A stretch of 7,095 bases of DNA from Methanobacteriota archaeon (GCA_013152995.1 JAADFH010000013.1:1-7095), one strand, 5' to 3'. Shown: positions 1 to 6,005, numbered from the stretch's first letter. Numbers and translations: made by a program. The notes: a model not told the origin generated them from the letters alone.

Positions 1-15
1 GAGGATTAGCCCCTC

Positions 16-21
16 AGGAGG
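16..21 (+). promoter_or_regulatory. Shine-Dalgarno site of the iron-sulfur subunit gene
   Basis: AGGAGG lies 8 bases before the ATG at 30, a near-ideal ribosome binding site that fixes this start. Stops in two frames just upstream (TAG at 7-9, TGA at 24-26) would allow a preceding gene to end within about 25 bases, so this gene may be an internal member of an operon. The window edge prevents a decision on that. Confidence 0.75.
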
Positions 22-29
22 ATTGAGTC

Positions 30-848
30 ATGCAGGTTCAGATAGCTGAGCCCTTCAGGGATGAGGTGGAGCTCAGGGAGCCCAGGGATGGCGATGTGGT
101 AATGCTCATAGACCTGAAGCGCTGCATAGGCTGCTTCTCATGTGAGACCTCCTGCAAGCTGGAGCACGAGCTTGAGATGGGTCCCAGGCTGATAAGGGTG
201 ATACAGGTCGGACCCAGGGAGATCAAAGGTAGAATAAGGACGCTCTATATACCCATGCCCTGCTTCCACTGCTCACCCGCAGCCTGCGTTGAATCCTGTC
301 CCACGGGAGCGATGCAGAAGCGCTCCAAGGACGGTATTGTGTTTGTGGACAGCGAGAAGTGTATAGGCTGCAAGCGCTGCATGCAGGCTTGCCCCTTCGG
401 TGCACCCCAGTACGACTCCCGCACCGGCAGGGTGATAAAGTGCAACTTCTGCATGCAGCGGGTTGACTACCGCAGAACCTACACGAAGGAGGAGCTGCGC
501 AAGATATACCGCTACTCCTATGACCACGGGATGCACGTTCGCCTGCCTGTGGCTGACGAGGTGGGGAACATAAAGAGGGACAACAAGGGCAGGCTGGTGG
601 ACGAGAATGGCGAGCCGCTTTCAGGAAGGAAGCTGGCGGAAGCCAGGGAGGAGCCCGAGAGCATAACCTACTCGGGGCTCTGGAGCGCCTGTGCCACCAA
701 GTGCTCCACCGAAGCCATGACCTTCGGCTACTACAGGGATGTGAAGAAGCTCATAGAGCAGAAAGCCAAGAACAGGAGAATCCACAGGGTGGGCAGCGTG
801 TTCTATGCCCTGCCCACCGAGGACTTTCCGCTTCCGCGCTCTGAGTAG
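30..848 (+). CDS. 4Fe-4S ferredoxin-type electron-transfer subunit (DmsB/PsrB/NrfC-like) of a molybdopterin oxidoreductase
   Basis: This 272-residue protein probably passes electrons between a Mo/W-pterin catalytic subunit and its redox partner. Sixteen cysteines fall into the order typical of four-cluster subunits of the DMSO reductase family: C32-C35-C38-C42, C78-C81-C86-C90P, C111-C114-C117-C121P, and a split last group C138-C141 with C221-C225. I see no Tat or Sec signal and no transmembrane helix, so it is cytoplasmic or is exported bound to a Tat-bearing partner. Two things are odd. About 79 residues separate C141 from C221, where relatives usually have roughly 10-20; the extra part is hydrophilic and charged. 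The last motif also reads KCSTEA instead of the usual CPTGA. The next gene encodes a TorD-like chaperone, which supports a role in a complex molybdoenzyme. The catalytic subunit is not in the window, so the substrate is unknown. The family call is firm; the specific enzyme is not. Confidence 0.9.
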   Translation: MQVQIAEPFRDEVELREPRDGDVVMLIDLKRCIGCFSCETSCKLEHELEMGPRLIRVIQVGPREIKGRIRTLYIPMPCFHCSPAACVESCPTGAMQKRSKDGIVFVDSEKCIGCKRCMQACPFGAPQYDSRTGRVIKCNFCMQRVDYRRTYTKEELRKIYRYSYDHGMHVRLPVADEVGNIKRDNKGRLVDENGEPLSGRKLAEAREEPESITYSGLWSACATKCSTEAMTFGYYRDVKKLIEQKAKNRRIHRVGSVFYALPTEDFPLPRSE

Positions 849-899
849 CGCGGTCCTACAGTTTTATTTTCAATTGTTTTCATTAGTGTCAGAGTAGAG
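849..899 (+). promoter_or_regulatory. AT-rich spacer with TATA-like and oligo-T elements
   Basis: This 51-base gap is strikingly AT-rich against its GC-rich surroundings. GTTTTATTTT at 861-870 resembles an archaeal TATA box placed about 25-30 bases before a transcript start near the GTG/TTG start region of the chaperone gene. The T runs at 862-870 and 877-880 could equally act as an archaeal oligo-T terminator for the iron-sulfur gene. Both roles may be combined. No strong hairpin is visible. Confidence 0.4.
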
Positions 900-1982
900 G
901 TGTCCAGCTTGCCGGAGAGTTCTTCAGCCAGGGTGTTTGAGGAGAACAGGTACGTGAAGTGGTTCATAGACCCGGAGCTTGCCAAGGACTGGAAGAACCT
1001 GCTCAAGAAGTACCCCTACCTCTTCTGGATACAGTCCATGAATGTCAGGGACAGGAAGCAGTGGGCGGTGCTGGTGAGGAAGTACAAACCGGAGCTCCGC
1101 ACCCCGGTAAAGGTGCACGGTGCGGAGAGCTATGCGGAGCTCAGCATCGCCAGGCGAGACGCCTGGTTCCAGGTCTTCAGGTGCCTCACCGAGGTGTCAA
1201 TGAATCTGGTGAGGGAGTTCCAGAGCGGTGAGTTCGCAAGAAAGCTCAGGGAAAGTATGGGCAGGCTTCTCGGGGAGGCGGAGGTGGATAGGCACCTTGA
1301 GCAGCTTGAGAGGGTGAGGCAGGAGTTTGAGCACATGCGTGCGGAGAAGCTGCAGCGCGAGCTTGAGGCTGAGCGCTTCACAATCTTTGACGATGACCTG
1401 ATGCCCTACCTCTCAGCCCACGAGTCGGTGTACAGGAGCGAGAAGCAGATAATGGGCGACCTCACGGCTGAGGTGAAAAACCTGTACAGGCGTGCGGGCT
1501 ACGTGGTGGACAAGTCGCGTGGCAACCTGCCGCCGGATGAGGCAAAGCTTGAGGTGGAGTTCATATACCGCCTGATTGAGGATGAGATTGATGCCTGGCG
1601 GAGGGGTGAGCGTGAGGCTGCGTTAGCCCTGCTGGAGCTGCAGAAGGAGTTCATCCAGCAGCATGCGGCGCTCTGGCTGCCCTACATGTTCGCAGACCTG
1701 GCGAGCCGCGAGTTCAGGCTGGGAATAGCCAGGAAGTACCACGGTGATGTGAGGGATGAGCAGCAGTATGCAAGCGGCAGGGTGGTGGAGATGGACTTTC
1801 TGCAGACGATGGCTGGGCTTGGCAGGATGCTCATAGAGCAGGAGTACCTGCAGGTGGAGGAGATGCTGCAGGCTGCGCAGCAGCTGCCTGCGGAGGAGCT
1901 CAGCAGAGCCTTCAGCACGGTGAAGCCGCTGCCCACTGAGGGGGAGAACACCTACCTGCTAAGGGCAGAGCAAGATGCTTGA
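900..1982 (+). CDS. TorD/DmsD/NarJ-family redox enzyme maturation chaperone, extended form
   Basis: TorD-family proteins bind the apo catalytic subunit of molybdoenzymes, aid cofactor insertion and guard Tat export. The family signature is clear in the middle of this 360-residue protein: HESVYR at 174-179, an LxxEVKNLYRRAGY segment near 188-201, LPPDEAKLEVEFI at 210-222 (the PDxxxxELEF-type motif) and HAALWLPYMFADL at 255-267. The whole protein is predicted helical and very charged. It is much longer than the usual roughly 200 residues: about 75 residues precede the first TorD-like helix (near 83-120), a coiled-coil-like Glu/Arg segment fills about 125-160, and about 75 residues follow the core. 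The start is uncertain. GTG at 900 gives the form listed. TTG at 909 has GAGG (897-900) at a better distance of 8 bases and would remove three residues. It follows the iron-sulfur subunit gene and overlaps nurA by 8 bases, so it is probably cotranscribed with nurA-herA. Confidence 0.8.
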   Translation: MSSLPESSSARVFEENRYVKWFIDPELAKDWKNLLKKYPYLFWIQSMNVRDRKQWAVLVRKYKPELRTPVKVHGAESYAELSIARRDAWFQVFRCLTEVSMNLVREFQSGEFARKLRESMGRLLGEAEVDRHLEQLERVRQEFEHMRAEKLQRELEAERFTIFDDDLMPYLSAHESVYRSEKQIMGDLTAEVKNLYRRAGYVVDKSRGNLPPDEAKLEVEFIYRLIEDEIDAWRRGEREAALALLELQKEFIQQHAALWLPYMFADLASREFRLGIARKYHGDVRDEQQYASGRVVEMDFLQTMAGLGRMLIEQEYLQVEEMLQAAQQLPAEELSRAFSTVKPLPTEGENTYLLRAEQDA

Positions 1983-2952
1983 GAAGGTGTATGAGGAGCT
2001 GGCTCTGAAGCGTCAGGAGCTCAGGCGGAGGTTTGCGGAGTGGGCGGAGAGGGGGCAAATTGAGAGGTACGCCTCAAACTGGAACAGCTTTGTGCCTGAG
2101 CCGCTGCAGGAGCCTTGCGCGGGTGTGGACGGCAGCTTCAACCACTGCCAGTACAGGAGCGCCGTGCTCTACGCTGTGAACGCCTGCGCCTGCGCGCACC
2201 TGGGCGGCGAGCTCAGGGAGTACCCCCGTGCCGAGGTGGACCTCCTGCCACCAGCCTTTGCCAGGGAGATTCTTGAGCTGCGCATGGCGAGGATGGAGCT
2301 GCAGTGCGCGCTGGATGTGCATGAGGATGTGGAGCTGGTGATGCTTGATGGCTCGCTGCACAGTGCACTCTCCGCCCCCAGAACCTGGTGGCGTTTCATC
2401 CCTGCAGCAAGGGCGGAGAGGCTGGTGGAGCTGGCTGAGCAGGGCTCTGGGGAGGCGGAGAGCGACGAGGAGCGCCTCCTCCTGGAGTACATAGCCTACC
2501 TGCAGACCCTCCAGAGGCTGCTGGAGCATGCGGGTGTTGAGAAGCTGGTGTTCATCTCCAAGAGCTCAACAGACAGCACGCTTCTGAAGGGCATCCCCGA
2601 CCAGGCGGTTTACGAGGCGCTTTCCCCGGCTCCAGGCTACTCCCGCCCGCGTGAGAAGCTGCTGCACCACAGGTTCCCGGTGCACGAGCAGCTCTTCAGG
2701 AGCCTGGTGTTCACCACCTTCTACGCCAGGCTTGAGCCCGGCAGGAGTGTGCTCAGGGTGGAGCTGCCCAGGGAGGCGGGGGAGGCTGAGCTTAGAAGGC
2801 TGCTGGGGGTGCTCTACTCGGTGTGTGTGGAGGGCTACCCCTACCCTCTCAGGAAGGCTCACAGCAGGGTTGTTGTCACCGGGAGGCACATGAGCATGAT
2901 TGCGGCTGCTGTAGGAGTAACCGAAAAAACGGGTAGAGAGGTGCTGGGATGA
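1975..2952 (+). CDS. nurA: NurA 5'-3' nuclease (DNA end resection)
   Basis: NurA is the manganese-dependent nuclease that forms a complex with the HerA translocase and resects DNA ends for homologous recombination. The 325-residue product has the family landmarks in order: GVDGSF at 50-55 with metal-binding Asp52, an ELRMARMELQ helix at 101-110 with candidate acidic residues Glu101 and Glu108, LDGSL at 124-128 with Asp125, ISKSSTDS at 194-201, and the C-terminal GYPYPLRKAH at 287-296 with conserved Tyr and His296. The length is normal for the family. The ATG at 1975 overlaps the end of the chaperone gene by 8 bases, with only a weak SD (AAGGG, 1961-1965), so translation may depend on coupling. 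The stop codon overlaps the herA start as ATGA. No mre11 or rad50 gene is adjacent, unlike the four-gene clusters of many thermophilic archaea. Confidence 0.93.
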   Translation: MLEKVYEELALKRQELRRRFAEWAERGQIERYASNWNSFVPEPLQEPCAGVDGSFNHCQYRSAVLYAVNACACAHLGGELREYPRAEVDLLPPAFAREILELRMARMELQCALDVHEDVELVMLDGSLHSALSAPRTWWRFIPAARAERLVELAEQGSGEAESDEERLLLEYIAYLQTLQRLLEHAGVEKLVFISKSSTDSTLLKGIPDQAVYEALSPAPGYSRPREKLLHHRFPVHEQLFRSLVFTTFYARLEPGRSVLRVELPREAGEAELRRLLGVLYSVCVEGYPYPLRKAHSRVVVTGRHMSMIAAAVGVTEKTGREVLG

Positions 2953-4418
2953 GTGAGAGGCTGGGGCTGTGCATAGGTGAGGCTGACACGAGGCATGTGA
3001 GCATTGTGGCTGAGCGAGCGCCTGAGGTTGGCGAGTACGCTATCGTTGAGTACGACGGTCTCAGGGTTCTTGCGGTTGTGGAGGAGGTGAGCAGGGGCAG
3101 CGCTTCCCTGCCCGAGAGGCTGCTCTCCGCGGAGACGGTTGAGCGGATAGTGCGCATAGAGGGTGCGGGGGAGCAGTACATACGTGCGAGGCTCAGGCTG
3201 CTCGGGGAGGCGGAGAGCCTGAGCATGGTGAAGCTTCCGCCACCGCCGGGGGCGCCGGTGTACAGGGCTGATACAGAGACGCTGCGCAGAATCTTCAGCT
3301 CTGGCAACATAAAGCTGGGCACGCTGCTGAGCCATCCGGAGGTTGAGGTCTACGTTGACGCCAACCGCATGGTCACACGCCACCTGGCGGTGCTTGCAAT
3401 AACCGGCGCCGGGAAGAGCAACACCGTCAGCGTGCTCATAGACGGGCTGCTCAGGCTGGGGGGCATGCCCGTGGTGTTTGACATGCACTCCGAGTATGCG
3501 GGGGCGGAGTTCTCTGGGGAGGTGAGGGTTATCCAGCCGAAGCTGAACCCCAGGTACATGCTCTACTCCGAGCTCAGGAGGCTGGTGAACATTGATGACA
3601 AGGCTTACATTCAGGAGAGGTACCTGAGGGAGGCTCACCGTCATGCGCTCTCCGCAGGGGGCAGCATGATAGATGAGATGCTGGCTTACCTGGAGGAGGT
3701 CTACTCCTCCCAGGAGCTCAGCTCGGCGGAGAAGAACTCGGTGTCGGGGGTGATGAACAAGCTCCAGGACTTCAGGGAGAGGTACGGCGAGATTCTTGAT
3801 GAGCACGCTCCGGAGATGGTGGAGCTCCTCGCCCCAGGAGCCCTGAACGTGGTTGACCTTGGGGAGGTGGATGAGGATTATGCGGATGTGATAGTGAGCC
3901 ACCTGCTCAGGAAGCTGCTGCTCAAGCGCAAGCGCAGGGAGGTTGCACCCGCCTTCTGCGTGCTTGAGGAGGCTCACATCTTAGCCCCTGCGTACCGCTC
4001 AACCCTGTCCAAGTACTGGATAGACCGCATAGCCAGGGAGGGCAGGAAGTTCGGGGTGGGGCTGTGCCTGGTGAGCCAGCGCCCCAAGAGCTTGGACCCC
4101 AACTCCCTGAGCCAGGCAAACAACGCAATAATAATGCGCTTAGTTGAGCCCAGCGACCAGAGGCATGTGCAGCAGGCGAGCGAGCGGCTGAGCGATGAGC
4201 TCCTCGCGCAGCTCAGCTCGCTAAACACAGGCGAGGCGGTGGTGCTGGGGCTGATGACACGCCTGCCGGCGCTGGTGCGCATAATGAAGTTCAGCGGCAA
4301 GCTTGCGGGCGGAGACCCCGATGTGGTTGCGGAGTGGCAGCAGAGGCTGAGGCGAGAGAAGCGGGAGAGGGAGAGCCTGAAGAGGGAGGTTGAGGACCTG
4401 TACTCAGGGCTGGAGTAG
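2949..4418 (+). CDS. herA: HerA hexameric DNA translocase/helicase
   Basis: HerA is a FtsK/VirB4-like ATPase that drives DNA through the NurA nuclease. The 489-residue protein starts with a HAS-barrel region (about 1-95). The RecA-like core follows: Walker A at 150-157 (AITGAGKS, followed by NT), the FDMHSEY motif at 177-183, a helical insert at about 205-295, Walker B FCVLEEAH at 336-343 with catalytic Glu, and the REGRKFGVGLCLVSQRP block at 363-379, which ends in the sensor QRP. A basic, acidic-rich tail (465-489) is probably a coil. The ATG at 2949 overlaps the nurA stop by 4 bases and has GAGGTG at 2938-2943, 5 bases upstream. Small departures from the commonest archaeal forms are Ala for the first Walker A Gly and DMHSEY where DPHGEY is usual; both keep the key residues. 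The gene end overlaps the convergent phosphatase gene by 15 bases. Confidence 0.95.
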   Translation: MSERLGLCIGEADTRHVSIVAERAPEVGEYAIVEYDGLRVLAVVEEVSRGSASLPERLLSAETVERIVRIEGAGEQYIRARLRLLGEAESLSMVKLPPPPGAPVYRADTETLRRIFSSGNIKLGTLLSHPEVEVYVDANRMVTRHLAVLAITGAGKSNTVSVLIDGLLRLGGMPVVFDMHSEYAGAEFSGEVRVIQPKLNPRYMLYSELRRLVNIDDKAYIQERYLREAHRHALSAGGSMIDEMLAYLEEVYSSQELSSAEKNSVSGVMNKLQDFRERYGEILDEHAPEMVELLAPGALNVVDLGEVDEDYADVIVSHLLRKLLLKRKRREVAPAFCVLEEAHILAPAYRSTLSKYWIDRIAREGRKFGVGLCLVSQRPKSLDPNSLSQANNAIIMRLVEPSDQRHVQQASERLSDELLAQLSSLNTGEAVVLGLMTRLPALVRIMKFSGKLAGGDPDVVAEWQQRLRREKRERESLKREVEDLYSGLE

Positions 4419-5135
4419 CCTCCTCAGCTCCTCCTCCATGCCGCTGCAGCAGGCGAGCACGCTGAGCCTCTCAATCCTGCTCAGCCCCACGCTGTCCACG
4501 CTCACGCTTCCTCCAGCCTCCTGCACAATCCTCAGGGAGGCTGCGACGTCAACGTTGCGCAGGTAGCCCCTGAGGTCCACAAACGCCTGAAAGTCCCCCT
4601 TTGCCAGGTGGCACAGCTCAAGCGCGGCGGAGCCGAAGGTGCGCACCCGCTTTGCAGAGGAGAGCAGCTTCTCCAGCCTGGGCAGGCTGCTCCCGGTGCA
4701 GTAGGCGACGATGCAGGAGCGCTCCAGCTCTGTGCGCCTGCATGCTATTCGCCTGCGGTTCAGCCTGGCGCCGCGCCCAGCTTCTGCCTCAAACTCATCC
4801 CCCGTGTGCAGGTTGAGCACATAACCTGTGTGCACGTCCAGCAGCCTCGCCTCCGGCGAGTAGTCTGCAAAGCCTATGGAGAGGGCGTAGAAGGGCACCC
4901 CTCGCATGGCGTTGTAGCTGCCGTCCACAGGGTCAACCACCGCGATGTGCTCTGGCTCATTCCCAAGCATCACAGCCCCCGATTCCTCGGTGAGCACGAA
5001 GAACTCGCCAGCCTCCTGCAGCACCTCCAGCACCAGCTTCTCCGCAAGCAGGTCCATCTGCCTGCTTCCAGCAAACTCCGGCATGCGCCGCCTGAGCTCT
5101 CTGCCGGCACGCCTGGCGGTGGCTAAGAGGTTCAA
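4404..5135 (-). CDS. Inositol monophosphatase / fructose-1,6-bisphosphatase family protein
   Basis: This is a Mg2+-dependent sugar/inositol phosphatase-fold protein of 243 residues, close to the size of archaeal members, which often have both IMPase and FBPase activity. Metal-site motifs are complete: TEES at 49-52 (Glu50/Glu51), DPVDGS at 68-73, and NVDVAAS at 194-200 in place of the common WDxAAG, followed by EAGG at 206-209. The start is TTG at 5135. An in-frame TGA lies two codons upstream, so no longer form is possible. GAGGTG on the minus strand (5149-5144) lies 8 bases before the TTG, and the TTG overlaps the larE stop as TTGA, so the two genes are translationally coupled. A downstream ATG at residue 18 would cut the first helix and is less likely. 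The substrate cannot be read from sequence: myo-inositol-1-phosphate, fructose-1,6-bisphosphate and NADP are all known in this superfamily. There are six cysteines, among them a CC pair at 229-230. Confidence 0.9.
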   Translation of the reverse strand: MNLLATARRAGRELRRRMPEFAGSRQMDLLAEKLVLEVLQEAGEFFVLTEESGAVMLGNEPEHIAVVDPVDGSYNAMRGVPFYALSIGFADYSPEARLLDVHTGYVLNLHTGDEFEAEAGRGARLNRRRIACRRTELERSCIVAYCTGSSLPRLEKLLSSAKRVRTFGSAALELCHLAKGDFQAFVDLRGYLRNVDVAASLRIVQEAGGSVSVDSVGLSRIERLSVLACCSGMEEELRRLLQP

Positions 5136-5953
5136 GGCTCAAGCACCTCGTCCATGCTTCCCGGGCGATAACCGAGCAGGTCAAGGGCTACGTACCTGAA
5201 GCCCAGGCTGCGCAGATGCTGGGTGAGCTCTTCCCTGAGCTCCAGCACCCTTGCAAGCTCCTCCTGCTCCACCTCTATCCTGGCGAGGGTGCCGTTGGAG
5301 TGGAGCCTCACCCTGACGTTCCTGAAGCCGCGCTCAAACAGAAACTCCTCGGCAAGCTCAACCTTCCTGAGCTTTTCCGCTGTTATGGGCTCTCCGTAGG
5401 GTATCCTGGAGGCTAAGCACGCCATTGGCGGCTTGGTGCTCACCGAGAGCCCCAGGTGGGCGGCAACCTCCCTCACCTCCTGCTTGCTCATGCCCAGCTC
5501 CAGCAGCGGGCTCCTGATGCCGTGCTCCCTGAGAGCCTGAAGCCCGGGACGGTGCTCCCCCAGGTCGCTGGCGTTGGCGCCATCTGCTATTACCTCGTAC
5601 CCCTCCTGCTCCGCAATCCTGCGCAGCGCTTCAGCGAGCTTTGAGCGGCAGTAGTAGCACCTGTTCTCAGGATTCATGCGAAAGCGCTCATCCTCAAGCT
5701 CGTCCTCGTGTATAACCCTGTGCCTTATGCCTATCTCAGCCGCCACCTTCCTGGCGAGCTCAAGCTCCCTCCTGGGCATGGTGCTGGAGTCGGCGGTTAC
5801 CGCAAGCGCCCTGCTGCCGAGCGCACGCTTTGCGGCTGCAGCCACAACCGCGCTGTCAACCCCGCCGGAGAAGGCAACAAGGGCGCTCCTGTACCTTCTG
5901 AACCACTCCAGCAGCGCTTCAAGCTTCTCCTCCGCCCGCATGGCTTTACGCAT
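5132..5953 (-). CDS. larE: LarE-like ATP-dependent sulfur transferase (PP-loop superfamily)
   Basis: LarE adenylates a pyridinium carboxylate and inserts sulfur, a step in making the nickel-pincer nucleotide cofactor of lactate racemase. The 273-residue protein has the N-type ATP pyrophosphatase loop AFSGGVDS (27-34), an AVTADSSTMPRRELE block (51-65), ENRCYYCRSKL (96-106), ADGANASD (123-130), PPMACLASRIPYG (175-187) and the C-terminal GYRPGSMDE typical of the family. Cysteines 99, 102 and 179 are all present; Cys179 matches the sacrificial cysteine of lactobacillar LarE, and a three-cysteine set suggests an iron-sulfur-dependent form. ATG at 5953 has GGGAAGG only 3 bases upstream. ATG at 5941 and GTG at 5968 are alternatives. 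The longest open frame reaches 6055 but would run into drg. LarB and LarC are not in the window, so the exact thiolation target is unproven. It is coupled to the downstream phosphatase gene. Confidence 0.85.
   Translation of the reverse strand: MRKAMRAEEKLEALLEWFRRYRSALVAFSGGVDSAVVAAAAKRALGSRALAVTADSSTMPRRELELARKVAAEIGIRHRVIHEDELEDERFRMNPENRCYYCRSKLAEALRRIAEQEGYEVIADGANASDLGEHRPGLQALREHGIRSPLLELGMSKQEVREVAAHLGLSVSTKPPMACLASRIPYGEPITAEKLRKVELAEEFLFERGFRNVRVRLHSNGTLARIEVEQEELARVLELREELTQHLRSLGFRYVALDLLGYRPGSMDEVLEP
5144..5149 (-). promoter_or_regulatory. Shine-Dalgarno site supporting the TTG start of the phosphatase gene
   Basis: On the minus strand this is GAGGTG, inside the last codons of larE and 8 bases before the TTG at 5135. 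With the TTGA stop/start overlap it makes the TTG call credible and points to coupled translation. The same hexamer precedes herA. Confidence 0.6.
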
Positions 5954-6005
5954 GCACCTTCCCGTCACATACCTTTTTCCAACGGGAAGGCTGCGGGGTT
6001 TTAAG
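5954..6005. promoter_or_regulatory. Divergent promoter region between larE and drg
   Basis: The 52 bases between the larE ATG (5953) and the drg GTG (6006) must contain both promoters unless the transcripts are embedded. For drg, the AT-rich CATACCTTTTT at 5968-5978 lies about 30 bases before the GTG, where a TATA box would sit for a leaderless or near-leaderless mRNA. For larE, TTAAAA (minus strand, 6004-5999) could be the TATA element, giving a start near 5975. Both assignments rest on position and composition only. Confidence 0.45.
5957..5990. repeat. Perfect 9-bp inverted repeat in the larE/drg spacer
   Basis: The left arm CCTTCCCGT (5957-5965) and the right arm ACGGGAAGG (5982-5990) are exact reverse complements separated by 16 bases. 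The dyad lies between two divergent genes. On the minus strand the left arm contains the GGGAAGG that would serve as the larE ribosome binding site. It may be an operator, an RNA hairpin that hides the larE SD, or the chance pairing of two SD-like tracts. Confidence 0.6.

Noticed and set aside
1..9. Possible 3' end of an upstream gene (codons ending in TAG at 7-9)
   Set aside because: Only two sense codons are visible and another frame also has a nearby stop (TGA at 24-26), so no gene can be supported.
2074..2529. 151-residue minus-strand open frame inside nurA
   Set aside because: It is antisense to conserved NurA motifs, with Leu/Gln/His-rich mirror composition and no start context of note.
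1268..3215. Recurrent GGGGAGGCGGAG-like strings in several genes
   Set aside because: They occur in coding frames as Gly/Glu/Ala codons in a purine-rich, GC-biased coding strand, with no regular spacing; codon bias explains them better than a repeat family.
2859..3977. 372-residue open frame on the minus strand opposite nurA and herA
   Set aside because: It lies almost entirely antisense to the well-supported herA gene. Its translation is rich in Leu, Pro, His and Arg with no recognisable domain, as expected from the mirror of a GC-rich, Glu/Leu-rich gene.
4608..5126. 172-residue plus-strand open frame opposite the phosphatase gene
   Set aside because: It is a shadow of the IMPase-family gene, whose metal-site motifs are complete on the minus strand. 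The translated product has no domain that I recognise.
5676..6005. 110-residue N-terminal extension of the drg open frame
   Set aside because: It is antisense to the larE coding region, begins with a low-complexity Ser run, and the DRG family N terminus matches the GTG at 6006.
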